Shown here piece by piece: positions 9,603-19,760 of a stretch of DNA of 64,000 nt; the stretch's first letter is position 1, and each line of letters starts with the position of its first letter. Under the pieces are notes generated by a model. The model was not told where the DNA came from and did not search any database. It saw only the letters and a program-made list of their open reading frames with translations. The translations under genes and the position numbers were made by a program. This DNA comes from Pseudopyrenochaeta lycopersici. Taxonomy: Eukaryota > Ascomycota > Dothideomycetes > Pleosporales > Pseudopyrenochaetaceae. The stretch is from NCBI GenBank assembly GCA_003313425.1, contig NHZP01000078.1:151768-215767 (forward strand). The letters run 5' to 3'.

Positions 9603-10958
9603 CAGTCACAGGACAAAAGTCTGTTCGCCAAGGAGGTTAGCGTCCCCATCACCACTCAAACCCTCAACTTCAAAGCACTATAACATCACGTAGGATAGAC
9701 TAAACTAGACAATTTTTAGCGCAAATTAATCGCAATACACTTAATATTTAGTCTGGTAGCCCTGTGCAAGTCTTACAGCGTCAAGGCGGTGTGGCATGCT
9801 AGTGATCAGCTTGCGGATCAGTGAGTCGGGGATGGCTGCCCACGCCTCCAATAACCCCATTTCAAAGCGATCCCAGTCATCTTCAGACTCTCCCATATGA
9901 TCAAACTCAGGGTGGAGCTCATGAACCTTCTGTTTGAGTGCCCACCAGAGATGTTCAATTGGGTTGAGGTCTGGAGAATATGGTGGGAAGTCAACTGTCC
10001 ATACGCCGTGAACCTCCAACCACTCCTTTGAGAGAGCAGCAGTATGGATACGTGAGTTATCCTGCATAAACCTCTCGCCAGCTCTATATTGAGGCAATAG
10101 GCCTTCCTCAAGGGCCTGAGTATAACTCCATGCGCTATAGCCTTTACGTCGTGCTGATAGATCGCGGGTCATAATTACTAGAGGACTACGCCCAACACGA
10201 CCCCCTGCAGTCATCCATATTGACGCCCACACCATGCGAGCAGATTGGCGAGCAGTGGTAACCTCATCTATCATCTCATGCCTCCATTTCTCATCAGGTA
10301 ATCGCCATACCCATGGTGTGTCGTGGCCAGAGCCTCGGGCGATTGAGCACTCGTCGCTGAACCTGAAGACTGTCCTCTGCCAATTGAAGCTATGCCAATC
10401 TGCAGCAAACTTAAGACGTAAAATTGCTGTAGCTCTATTGATTTTTGGTCTGCGCTTTGCTCTGAACTTATGTAATCCAGCTTCAAGGAGGGTACGTTGA
10501 ATAGTCTTCTTTGATACATGGGGGGTAGCTTCATCAGCTACCCACATGCCAGCCTCTTCAACGAGCTTGCGGTACTCAATTTTTGGGAACTTTCTAGCAA
10601 GGCGAAGCAGCTTGCGATGATCGCGCCTAGTTAAAATAGGTGGACGGCCCATCCGAGGGCGCGAGGTGTTGCTGGTGGTGGCCTCCCATCGTTGTATTGT
10701 CTTCTGAACGCAGCGTTGCGAACAGCCAAGAGTCTCTGCGATTTCCTTAGTCCGCACACCCGCCTCTTTCTGGGCTAGAACATAATTGCGCTGGCTTTCT
10801 GATAGTTCACCTCCCTGCATTCGATTACCACTAATTTCTGTGCCAAAAGCTCTCATTTTAATGTAGTTATGTTGAGTTGGAGAAGCAGTGGTTCTGCGCG
10901 TTCGCGTGTTGTTGTTCTGGCACGTGCGCGACGCGAACAAACTTTTGTCCTAGTACTG
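9603..10958 (-). mobile_element. Tc1/mariner element 2 (1,356 bp), apparently intact
   Basis: Inverted ends: left CAGTCACAGGACAAAAGTC, right (inverted) CAGTACTAGGACAAAAGTT, about 24 bp with four mismatches. TA duplications at 9601-9602 and 10959-10960. Its TIR and transposase differ from element 1, so it is a separate family. It encodes a full-length transposase with all catalytic residues. Confidence 0.93.
9741..10856 (-). CDS. Tc1/mariner transposase, DD34E, full length
   Basis: First ATG in frame is at 10856 (KMRAFGTEIS; the frame is open further upstream but only with non-ATG codons), giving 371 residues to the stop at 9741. N-terminal paired helix-turn-helix region (SESQRNYVLAQKEAGV, then IAETLGCSQRCVQKTIQ), linker RPRMGRPP, second HTH, then catalytic FSDEC, FMQDNSRIH and SPDLNPIEHLWWALK. 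The second Asp and the Glu are separated by 34 residues (DD34E). No stop or frameshift. The enzyme would cut at the TIRs and insert at TA. It may still be active and could mobilise related elements. Confidence 0.93.
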   Translation of the reverse strand: MRAFGTEISGNRMQGGELSESQRNYVLAQKEAGVRTKEIAETLGCSQRCVQKTIQRWEATTSNTSRPRMGRPPILTRRDHRKLLRLARKFPKIEYRKLVEEAGMWVADEATPHVSKKTIQRTLLEAGLHKFRAKRRPKINRATAILRLKFAADWHSFNWQRTVFRFSDECSIARGSGHDTPWVWRLPDEKWRHEMIDEVTTARQSARMVWASIWMTAGGRVGRSPLVIMTRDLSARRKGYSAWSYTQALEEGLLPQYRAGERFMQDNSRIHTAALSKEWLEVHGVWTVDFPPYSPDLNPIEHLWWALKQKVHELHPEFDHMGESEDDWDRFEMGLLEAWAAIPDSLIRKLITSMPHRLDAVRLAQGYQTKY

Positions 10959-10960
10959 TA

Positions 10961-11943
10961 CCTTCATGGGCGGCGGGTTGATGTTGTCTGGCAGTCACCA
11001 TCCTGTGAGTCCCTAAAAATAGACTGAACTTGATTTGTGCTGTTTTCCATTCGAACTCCTTTGCTTTTCAGGCTATTCTATTATCAGTAACGTTAGCTAT
11101 ATATAGCGCCGTCTCAGGACCCGAAAGAGGTCCTCACAACATCAAAAGCCGTTCTAATGTTAGGAGGCTGGACCGAACGTGCTTCGCCGAACCATTTCCA
11201 GAGGATCTCCTGCGCTTCTCTCTGATATGTTATAGCTCAACTTCATCGCCAGTGAGAAGATTGTTTGATATCCGCATGAGCCGGCTTGCAACGGGCAGTG
11301 AATGAGTCTTACTAGAGCATTCAGATCTGCCAGCAACTACGCATCTCTAGACACGAGCCCATTGAAGCGAGAGTTTCCAGACGTCAAGAGCATCACAACA
11401 AAATGTGAGCGAATAATAAGTGAGGAGTGTATTGGCGGGGAGGCTGCACTGCTCGCAGAATATGATTCGCATGCGGCCTCGACGTTCTTTTTAAATTCTT
11501 TCACTGTATGAGATAGTCACATGAGAGAGTCACGCTTCGTTCCTCAACACTCACCACCACTCAGCGCCACTCACCACCACTCACCATCACTCACCATCAC
11601 TCACCATCACTCACCATCACTCACCATCACTCACCATCACTCACCATCACTCACCATCACTCACCACCACTTAGCATCATATTCATCATGCCAACGTCAT
11701 CAAAGGTCTTCTCGTCTCGAGCGGTCTAATTCTAAGTAACCATGTCCTTCATCACTAAGGTAGTATCTCGCAGCATCAGGCCATGTGACTCGTAGCAACA
11801 AAGTAAGTGTAGCGTATGTGAAACAACACTCAGAGAGTAATTGACCCTGGCTTTCTCTTGCCCAAGTATTGCGGCGGCAAATGGTCTATTGGATGGAGAA
11901 GATATCGCTATCAGTCAATTGTAGGTAGTTTTCCAGTTGAATA
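10961..11943. other. No confident gene; holds a 10-bp minisatellite
   Basis: Several short frames without recognisable content. The only structure is the TCACCATCAC array at 11551-11680. Confidence 0.5.
11551..11680. repeat. 10-bp minisatellite TCACCATCAC
   Basis: About 13 tandem units, the central ones identical, the outer ones with CCACCAC or AGCGCC variants. As it is not a multiple of three it would read through all frames. No gene is assigned here. Confidence 0.95.
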
Positions 11944-12228
11944 ATGGCTGTAGCAACTGAACTGAAAGCTAAGAACGATAGTGATATTTTGTCAAAGATT
12001 GAAAGCTGGCACTGTCCAAAACTAGGGGAGCTAAAGTTTCGAGGATTAGTGATTGACGAAGGGTTCTCGGCATATACGTTATCCTTGGCCACGGCGATAC
12101 TCTTTTTGATGGTGTTTATGGCTAAGCTTGTTTTCGATGACTGGGGAACAGCTTGGAATGTCGCTTCAGTTCTCGTAGCATTAGCAACATTCTCATGGAT
12201 GTGGATTAATCACTCTGTGGGTCGATAA
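11944..12228 (+). CDS. Hypothetical small membrane protein or C-terminal exon
   Basis: 94 codons from ATG 11944. An N-terminal soluble part (KAKNDSDILSKIESWHCP) is followed by two hydrophobic segments, roughly residues 46-62 (LSLATAILFLMVFMAKL) and 70-88 (WNVASVLVALATFSWMWI), ending shortly after. The two-helix hairpin at the very end resembles C-terminal membrane anchors of fungal hypothetical proteins, so upstream exons may exist; a short GTAGG...CCAG stretch lies just before the ATG. I do not recognise a family. Confidence 0.45.
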   Translation: MAVATELKAKNDSDILSKIESWHCPKLGELKFRGLVIDEGFSAYTLSLATAILFLMVFMAKLVFDDWGTAWNVASVLVALATFSWMWINHSVGR

Positions 12229-12444
12229 ATGTATTGAACATGAGGCTTGCCTGGAGGGTTTGCTATAGCCTATAGGGGAAGGTGTGGATGGTTTACCTAC
12301 AACCATGTGTATCGATTCTTTGACTAATACACAGTCCCTGCTCCCAGCTTGCTCGTGCAGAAACGCTGGATTCGAAGCTGTCCTGATTTGATGAGTAAAA
12401 TGAGAGATATAGTGGAGCTCGACGTGAGTAGTGATTGCAAATCG

Positions 12445-12690
12445 CTAGTTCAACGTTCTCTTTTTCTTAGACTTGGTAGACTCAGTTCCGATCGTTGTAT
12501 CGGGAGTGATTGGCTGGACGCTTGGCTGGCGGCTTGGTTGGCTGTCTGGTACGACTTGTTCATCGTCTAGGCCGTAGCTTTCAAACCGTTGAGATAATCC
12601 TGAGCGTGAAGAGACCGATTCGGGACCTTGTTCGGAGACGTCGAACTCCAAATCAGCCCTGTAGTTTGCGTCGCAATAACCCTCGCGTTG
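12445..12690 (-). CDS. Hypothetical Ser/Gln/Pro-rich protein, probably a last exon
   Basis: A - strand frame opens after a possible acceptor (GTGTAG) near 12690 and runs through an acidic patch (DLEFDVSEQG), a Ser-rich part and a Pro/Gln part (DSQPSRQPSVQP) to a basic end (KSKKKRTLN) and stop at 12445. Composition suggests real coding sequence, perhaps a nuclear protein tail. No donor exon could be placed, so it may be a remnant. Confidence 0.35.
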   Translation of the reverse strand, partial: QREGYCDANYRADLEFDVSEQGPESVSSRSGLSQRFESYGLDDEQVVPDSQPSRQPSVQPITPDTTIGTESTKSKKKRTLN

Positions 12691-13033
12691 ATTCTACACT
12701 ACGTCACAAGCTGTATGCGGGTTCGACAATTGGTATACCATGTGATCAGCATTCAGCCTGTTCTATATCGCAGTATAGCACGCAGGATCCGGTGACGAAA
12801 AAGGGTAATGTGACAAGCTATTCGTGGATTTAACAAACTGAGAAGATCTGGGAGGCTAGGTGTGATTCTTGGCGTGGCAATCTACCATAGCACAGAATGC
12901 CTTTGCGACATTCTTCTGCTTTGTGCAATCTTGATGCACGCTTATAAAGTTGTTGCAGGTGCCACAGGGCAGCTCAGGTTTCTGTCATTCCAATGCAGTC
13001 ATATACCGTTCCTGAACCAGCCTTGCGCTAGAT

Positions 13034-13839
13034 CTATCCATAAAGAGCTATCTCCTTCTTGGAGCATATGCGCCTGTCTACATGCCCTGAGCAAGACCGT
13101 TTTATCGGGCTGCGCTTCGCAAGGGAAAAGTCGAAGGTTTTCCGGCACTTTATCTGAAGGGAGAGCGATTCTAACACCCTCATTTCAAGGTCTGACAGCA
13201 TCGCCACGTCCCGCATTATGCGATCAAATGCCTCTTTCTTGCGCCGAATAACCGCAGAGTAGGATATACCGAAAAGTACAAATCCAGGGTCAGCCTGAGA
13301 CCAAAGCGAATTGTGCAGTCTGATCGACGCGGTCGGATACAACCTGCAGAACTCGGTCAGCGACAAAGGATATCTGGTGTCTGCAGGTGTTCGAGAGCAG
13401 GGCTGAGAGCTGCAAATAGAGGCCTTCAAATACCGTGCGTATTCCCGATTCTTCAAGTCGTTTAGGACTTGCCAACAGCGCTGCCCCGCGGGAATTCCGT
13501 GGTAGTCCTCGAAGAAGATGGTATTGTATTGAAACTCCAGCCCATGGGCTTCCTTGTAAAGCAAGTGGCTGACATATTGGACTTGGTTGAAGCACGGACG
13601 ATCGCTTGTGCTTCCGACTGGGGAGTAGCAAGCAGAGACGACATAGTGAAAAAGTCTCGACATAGCACACGTCCCTTTGCTTTTGCACGTGAATCCGCGT
13701 AGTTTGCCGGACGTTCGCAGAGACGGCCGACTCCATTCTCGTCTGTCTTTAAGGTGAGGCCATGAGGCGCTATAAGAACGTAAGCGTAGATGTGATCTCG
13801 CAGCTCCCTTGGCAGCCTTTCCAATGGTGAAGCAGTCAT
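13034..13839 (-). CDS. 2EXR/F-box-like domain protein, with frame change
   Basis: ATG 13839 gives PLERLPRELRDHIYAYVL, the opening LPxELRxxIYxxVL motif of fungal 2EXR-type domains, then about 60 more residues. The continuation typical of the family, HLLYKEAHGLEFQYNTIFFE, lies in another frame that runs to the stop at 13034 (ending KKEIALYG). Either a 50-nt intron with a weak donor (GTCGGA) and CAG acceptor between about 13650 and 13590 joins them in frame, or there is a small indel. Function in the family is largely unknown. The C-terminal part (FGISYSAVIRRKKEAFDRI) is open and looks coding. Confidence 0.6.
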
Positions 13840-15438
13840 TCCGCGGGCATCATCAGCCTACTCCAGCCAGTCGTCGGGATGTCTAATGTCCTTCCGCCCT
13901 ACTTTATGACTTGCCGCAGTTCTCACTGTAGTGCTGGCATTTTTCGCTCTTGATAACGTAGTGAGATGATCAACCTGATACAAGAAATGAGCGATCAAGC
14001 TGCGAATTGTCTTACAGTTTATGTGAGGAACTCATCATGATTTTATTGGCTCTCCTGGCCCTGTGAGATTCTTGGCCTAGAGTTGTCCTTGGAGCCACCT
14101 TGTCCGAAGACGAACGTTTGGCCAGGGTAGCGTCCCTATTCGAGTCGCACGTGTTCAAAAGCCTGCCAAATTCAAAGCGGGTATCCTACCGCATACGCTC
14201 GCATAGATCGTATAATGGGCTGACGCACCGCACAAGCTCTGAGTTCAATGTAGGTAGTGATACAACAAGCATCGTGTAGCCACTCAAGCATACATGGTCT
14301 AGAGTGTCCGTAATTTCATTCCATTCCGTTCCTTCACACGAATTGAGCTTACCCAAGAACGTGTTCGTGACTATTGAAGCATTACGACCGTCTGTCGTGA
14401 CAGTCCAGACCGTACTCACACAGATCCGAATAGACGATCAGGATGGGATGAAGGTTGTGGACTGCGGCACAGCCATGGCTTCAGTCCTAATGTCAGATAA
14501 AATGCTGAAATACGCTTAGCCGAAATTGATAATTGCGATGATGGATTGTGTGTGTTGATCATGATTGTATCGATTGTTGAGTTCTGTCTCCTGCTTTCTT
14601 CTATAGCTCCTCTGCTTCCGTGGACTAGTAATAGTTATCGGTCCTACTATTTATCGCCCTTTCCTATGCAGTACTTCTGAGCTTCTCCCTACACCTGACA
14701 CCTAGATGCTCATCTGATCTCGCTTTACCATGCGTACAAAGTCTCTCCCACTTTGGCTTACTTAGCACCAGTTGTCGTGTCATAAGTCAGCCGTGTAACG
14801 GGCAAAGCGGGAATGCCAGGTGCAGTCAAGGTGATCCACAGACATCTGACGCATCACTTCCAGACGTAAATAAGCCAGATGAACAGCAGCATAATGCGTC
14901 GTTGACTTGACATCTAGGGGCAATGCTGCAAAGATTCACATGTCACATGATGGCAGGATGATCGAAGACATCTCTAGAGCGTTGAATTGCTTACAGATAA
15001 GCAGCTAAGGATTTCAGGAACAGGTGGCAGCGAGGAAAGATAACGACGCCAACCAAGTCATCTGGATCCGGACTTACTTGCCCCTTTTGCGCCCACCGTA
15101 GCGCTATCAGATATAGGCTGATGTGAGAGACAAAGCTGAGACGTACTATGTGGACCTCACTCAGAGCCAGGAGGGATTAAACTTCCCCTGCAGGGATACA
15201 ACCATGCGGACTGTGGGCGTGGTGTGAGGCACGATCGACTTGGTGGGTGGCTATGTTATCGACTAGGCATGATCGAGTTGCCAAGACGGTGAAGAAAGCC
15301 TGAGGAGAGGCTTTTGGGAGGCATCTGCTGTGGCAAAGGGACAAGTTTGCTGACGTCAATCATTCTGCTGCCTGTTAACATCGCCCGGAATTGTGGTCCC
15401 GTTGTTTGAGTGAGGCGACCAAGGGGCCTTGAGCAGTA
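13840..15438. other. 1.6 kb without recognisable gene
   Basis: Only short frames. The last few hundred bases are probably the promoter of the gene starting at 15592. Confidence 0.5.
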
Positions 15439-15447
15439 CTATAAAGA
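15439..15447 (+). promoter_or_regulatory. TATA box of the deoxyribosyltransferase-like gene
   Basis: CTATAAAG lies about 150 bp before ATG 15592 with no closer alternative, which places transcription start near 15470. Confidence 0.6.
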
Positions 15448-15591
15448 GCCTCGACAACAGTCCTATACAGTACCATCCAAACTCTTTGCTTGCTTGGAAA
15501 GCTCCTAACTTTCATCTTGTCTCAAGGATCGCACCGTACTTTGTACCGACCCCGTCGTCTCCGCCCGCAACAACTTGCCGGCCCTACCGCA

Positions 15592-16497
15592 ATGGACAAC
15601 ACGATGACGTCCGTGTGCTTCAGGGAGAATACATGCAACACCAGCCCAACGAAGGCGACCACAATGTCTCCAGAGGATCGTTTTCCGAATGTGACTGCCG
15701 GAGACCCAGTATCGGCCAAATGCCCAACATGGAAGGGCTCAGGATCTGTTGAATCGACGGAGCCCGACGCAGAGCAATCTACATCGCCTAAATCCGGAGC
15801 CGTGGACATCAACCAAGCAGTGTTCGACAAGTATCATCAACTCCCCGACCCGCCATCTCCTCTCCCAGTACCTCATCGCGACTTTGTGCACTGCATGCCC
15901 CCGGAGCCCCCTACGTATCGCAAATTCTCTATCTTTACCGCAGGAAGCATCGAAATGGGCAAAGCCGTACAATGGCAACCGCTAATGGTTCAGATGCTCG
16001 GCCACCTACCCATAACCGTAAACAATCCGCGTAGGGGCCACTGGGATCCCGACGTCACCCCAGAAGCCAAGGACGAAGCTTTCCGACGACAAGTAGAGTG
16101 GGAGCTAGGCGCAATGGAGCAGGCAGATGTAATTTGTTTCTTCTTCGACGTCAACACGTTGAGTCCCGTGACGATGCTGGAGCTGGGGCTCTGGGCGGCT
16201 TCAGACAAGGTGGTTGTGTGCTGTGATCCGCGGTTCTGGCGAGGGGGAAATGTGCACATTGTCTGTAAACGGTATGGGATTCCTCTAGTGGAGAACTTTG
16301 AGGAGTTGGTGCCGGCGATCGAAAAAATGCTGGTTCAGAAGGGTATGCAACTTGACGAGCAAGGCGACCTGGTGGGGGCGAATGTGCACACGGAGAAGTC
16401 AAAGCCAGTCAAAAAGTCCATTCTGGAGAAGGAGAATACCGATTTGCTGAAGCAGGTTGCAGACATGCAGGCACAGCTGATGCAGTTGAGTGGATGA
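15592..16497 (+). CDS. Nucleoside 2-deoxyribosyltransferase-like protein
   Basis: 301 residues from the first ATG after the TATA box; the frame is open further upstream only from a TTG. The first 100 residues are low-complexity (Thr/Pro/Ser). The domain follows: FSIFTAGSIEMGKAVQWQP, then NNPRRGHWDPDV, RRQVEWELGAMEQADVICFF and LSPVTMLELGLWA, then DPRFWRGGNVHIVCKRYG. These match the Nuc_deoxyrib_tr_2 family, including the NPRR motif and the catalytic-type Glu in LELGL. Enzymes of the superfamily move or cleave (deoxy)ribosyl groups on nucleosides. The last 30 residues (ILEKENTDLLKQVADMQAQL) form a short coiled coil. No lesion and no intron; one of the few apparently healthy genes here. Confidence 0.85.
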   Translation: MDNTMTSVCFRENTCNTSPTKATTMSPEDRFPNVTAGDPVSAKCPTWKGSGSVESTEPDAEQSTSPKSGAVDINQAVFDKYHQLPDPPSPLPVPHRDFVHCMPPEPPTYRKFSIFTAGSIEMGKAVQWQPLMVQMLGHLPITVNNPRRGHWDPDVTPEAKDEAFRRQVEWELGAMEQADVICFFFDVNTLSPVTMLELGLWAASDKVVVCCDPRFWRGGNVHIVCKRYGIPLVENFEELVPAIEKMLVQKGMQLDEQGDLVGANVHTEKSKPVKKSILEKENTDLLKQVADMQAQLMQLSG

Positions 16498-17010
16498 TTG
16501 CTCCTCAGCGTCATTGACGATCTGCCAACGAAGCGCATAGACCTCTAAAAACGGAACGCGGCATGTGCGATTGTTATCAATGTTGTAAGACTAGTAAGCA
16601 CGAGAGCCTATCCAAACAGCCGTCAATCACGTGTAAGTTAGTGGTTATAAAAAGCCGATCGAACAAGTCGTTTGTAAGAATTCTCTTCAAGGGCGCCAAC
16701 GTTCAGGGACCATGATTCTCTTAGATCATGAGAAGTTAGGTATTCGATAGGCCGATGTGGTCTTTTGGCGTATGAGGGGATATAGAGGTTGTGCGTGACT
16801 TTATGGGAGCGTTAATCAGATTTTGTTCTATGTCACCAGATTCCGTACCTATGATGATGAAGTATATTCGACATAGACTTGTCGTTCTTCAGGCTACTGT
16901 AACGCCCAGAGCTACTTAACCATCTACTTGTGCTTACAAGATGTACGAGACAATCCAACAAAGCTTGAGGTCAAAGGAGACACAGCATTCAAACTCGTAA
17001 CATTCGTGCA
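16498..17010. other. Intergenic, convergent genes
   Basis: Between the 3' ends of two convergent genes. Nothing recognised beyond AT-rich sequence. Confidence 0.6.
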
Positions 17011-18033
17011 CTACAAATGTACATTAGATTTTGAGGTAGCAATCACAGCCGGATCCGCTTTCGAGGCACGAGCCGCATAACGTGCGAGGCTTAAGGTCTG
17101 GGTCTCAAATGGCTTCCCAAACGCAGAAGCGGAATACAAAGCTAGCGGGTCGGCTGTTAGAGCGCTGCGCGATCTGAAATCCGTAACCGCCGAGGGCATT
17201 GGGTCCTGCTGGATGAGCGGATGCTCGGTCTGCTCTGGTGGAATGCTCAGTGCAAGATCAACATCGAGACAAGAGGTATAGTATTCGTCCCTCCCATTGG
17301 GGTAAGTAGGGTCTTTCCCAGGCGCGTTCGGCCACTGCCACACCCAGTACATTGTGTAAGATTTGTCGACTTGGACGTCGTCAGGTATTGTGACGTCCGT
17401 TTCGCACAACAACTCGTGCTCACTCCCAGGTTGTCTCGGCAGGGGGTTGGGCGTTTGCTCTTTCCGGGTGTCTGCAGCAATTGCGTTATTCCCAAGTTGG
17501 TAGCACCTTCCATCGTCGAAGTTCTGAGTGGTAAGGAGAACACCACGCGCATCACCGCCAGAACCGTCACGGGTCCATTTCAGCACGTCGAGTAGGACCT
17601 CTTCTTGGAGAGGCTGTTGGGTGCCAAATACAAAGACCGTGCCACCTTTCTCCGGCTTGCCCAGCAGGTTCTTTCCGCCATTTGGGATTGTGGCATGTCC
17701 GTTCTCTGCATATCGCATTGCGATCATCCCACCAGGCACGGTCTGCAAGCGAGGATAGTTGACAGTCTGGTGTGCAATGCGCTGAGAGGGATGACAGAGA
17801 AGATCTGTGTGAGCCACAAATGGTGGCTGCCGTTCCAAGGGTGGAATCAACCATACGTCGGCATTTTGATCGAAGTGAGCGACGCCTTTATCTACAAAAC
17901 CGCGAGGATAGCCGTACCCTGCCATGAAAGATCCGTTGGACGCAATGTTCGACAGCTGTTCCACCCACGAATGCGCACCAGCCAGCTTGACAAAGACTAA
18001 CAGTAGGGACGCAATGGCTTGAGAAGGATGCAT
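17011..18033 (-). CDS. Secreted DUF7492 protein (LPMO-like)
   Basis: 340 residues, single exon from ATG 18033. Signal peptide about residues 1-20 (hydrophobic SLLLVFVKLAGA) with cleavage before HSWVEQLSNIASNGSF, so the mature protein would begin with His, as copper monooxygenases do. Further features: GYGYPRGF, RYAENGHATIP with a second His, DGRCYQLG, and YTMYWVWQWPNAPG before TSCLDVDL. This order matches the fungal DUF7492 family, regarded as LPMO-like. The C-terminal 70 residues are low-complexity. Acts outside the cell, possibly on polysaccharide; the substrate is unknown. The frame is intact. Confidence 0.75.
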   Translation of the reverse strand: MHPSQAIASLLLVFVKLAGAHSWVEQLSNIASNGSFMAGYGYPRGFVDKGVAHFDQNADVWLIPPLERQPPFVAHTDLLCHPSQRIAHQTVNYPRLQTVPGGMIAMRYAENGHATIPNGGKNLLGKPEKGGTVFVFGTQQPLQEEVLLDVLKWTRDGSGGDARGVLLTTQNFDDGRCYQLGNNAIAADTRKEQTPNPLPRQPGSEHELLCETDVTIPDDVQVDKSYTMYWVWQWPNAPGKDPTYPNGRDEYYTSCLDVDLALSIPPEQTEHPLIQQDPMPSAVTDFRSRSALTADPLALYSASAFGKPFETQTLSLARYAARASKADPAVIATSKSNVHL

Positions 18034-18495
18034 CGTGTAGAGTCAGCCAACGTGGGTCCACGAGGGAGGCTGGCGGCGTGTGAGTGACAGGATGTACAAA
18101 CTCTACAGCTATGGCCGCGGCGGCTTTAAGGGCACAACATATCCACACTGGTGAGCATGATCAGATTGGAGAATTCTTCCATTGAATGACGTGAATGACC
18201 AAGCGGTTGTTCGATATGTTTTCGTGATAGTCGTCACGTCGGTCATTGTCCACCGTTCGCTATGCCGGACGCTCAGATCGGAAAAGCTGCTGTGAAGGGG
18301 TGAGCCGTTAAGTTCAGCGCCACTTGGAGCAGCACCATCTGCTTGGAGGTCAGCCGATCCTGTATGAGGACGGACGTTCGCATGAATTTTGCAGCAAGAA
18401 GCAGTATAAGCAGTATAAGCAGTATCCTGGGCGTCCACATCTCTATAGGCATAACGCAACAAATTCATTCAATCCCCAAAGTCTAACCATAAAGG

Positions 18496-18498
<3 letters not shown>

Positions 18499-18554
<56 letters not shown>
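18499..18554. repeat. (CA)n microsatellite
   Basis: About 28 CA units with one CATACA interruption. It lies just downstream of the LINE 3' end in LINE orientation, after an AATAAA-like site. Confidence 0.95.
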
Positions 18555-19513
18555 ATTTATTAACGCCCGGCGGCTGAGCCGAAAGGACTACTATCACTGC
18601 TCTACTAATACATTGCCCGCAGTGGGTCCTGTTCTCCTTCAAGCCCATGCAATACGCCATTCATACCTTATATTCCTTCATTTAACATTTCTCTTCGATT
18701 TCTCGTGGGTTAGTAATGTTGTTAGTAAACTGCTTGAATGCTTTTCTCTAAGTGTTCAGCGTCCTATCTTCGGCAACTGAAGCGGTGTCTGCTTTCTGTG
18801 GCACGAGGTGATATGTTGGTGAGTTGGGTTGGGTGTTAGTTAGGTAGGTAGTTAGGTGTCCTGATTAGTCTGCCGTTGGTTTGCATCGAGTCGACCTGTG
18901 GCTATTGCGAACCGTATCGTTGCTCGGACAGCGTTCATGTTCGGAGTCCAGTTCTTGTTATCAGCTGTGGTCTTTCCGCCGAGGAAGAAAGATAGATTCC
19001 CTCTGCCTGTGTCTGTGCATTGTAGCATCTCTGTTCGGAGCGTTGTCCATCTTCTGCACCGGAAGAGGAAGTGTTCTACTGTCTCTTGCGCTTGTCCGTA
19101 TTCACACTGGTCTGTTGACGCAGCATTGATTCGGTGGAGATATACGTTCAGTCTTGCCATGCCTGTCCTGAGTTGGGCGAGCGTGTTCGCTTCTTTCCAT
19201 GATAGTTGGTTATAGAGCTGTCGCGTATGTTTGCCTGGTAATGCTTTGTCTATTCTTTTAGAGTAGCTCCCGACGTTTTCCAGTAACCCCCTAGCGGTGG
19301 CACGATGCTTAGCTCGCGCAATGTTAAGGGTGGTTGATCGCATTCTGGGGAGTTGTGTCTGTGGGGTGACACCCTGTCTCGTTGCCGCTTTTGCCTTCGC
19401 CTTAGCAAGCTTTAACAGTGCGTTTTCTTTACTTGACCGCAGCCATAATACAGTTATCGTGTTTCCATTTCTTTTCAGTGCTCTGATGGATTCATAGGTG
19501 CGGCATGTCAGTA
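18555..19513 (-). mobile_element. Non-LTR retrotransposon (LINE) 3' fragment
   Basis: A - strand frame from about 19511 to a stop at 18852 reads ALKRNGNTITVLWL, an Ala/Lys-rich stretch, KALPGKHTRQLYNQLSW, ANTLAQLRTGMARLNVYLH and the zinc-knuckle-like CEYGQAQETVEHFLFRCRRW. This is the end of ORF2 of fungal LINEs (RNase H remainder and the C-terminal Cys/His motif). The 3' UTR continues to AATAAATT at about 18555, followed by a TG run. Reverse transcriptase and endonuclease are missing, as expected for a 5'-truncated copy. A further piece may lie at 19761-19800 beyond the MITE. Confidence 0.82.
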
Positions 19514-19758
19514 CAGTTGCTTGCGAAACCGCCTTTACCTTTTTGCGCACACAAAGATTCTTGGGCCCCACTGCACTAGGACACCCATGCTGTTGTGTGG
19601 CCAATCATCTGCCTTCAGTGTCAACAGCAGAACCCCCTCGAACTCCGCAGAATCGCCTTACAGGAACATGGTTGGTTGAAAGGCAGTAAGGACTTGGGGC
19701 CGCAAGGGTCAAAAATCTTCGTGGGCCCAAACGGTGAAGGCGGTTTCGCAAGCAACTG
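19514..19758. mobile_element. MITE (245 bp) inserted in the LINE
   Basis: Ends are inverted repeats starting CAGTTGCTTGCGAAACCGCC (about 27 bp, one or two mismatches), with TA at 19512-19513 and 19759-19760. A second, weaker inverted pair with GGGCC lies inside. No coding capacity. The TA duplication suggests mobilisation by a Tc1/mariner-type transposase. Its TIR differs from those of both full elements in this window. Confidence 0.85.
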
Positions 19759-19760
19759 TA

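Noticed and set aside
11551..11680. CRISPR-like array
   Set aside because: Units of 10 bp with no spacers; a eukaryotic minisatellite.
13469..13702. + strand frame opposite the 2EXR gene
   Set aside because: Antisense shadow.
15490..15591. 34-codon N-terminal extension of the deoxyribosyltransferase-like gene
   Set aside because: It begins with TTG; the first ATG in frame downstream of the TATA box is at 15592.
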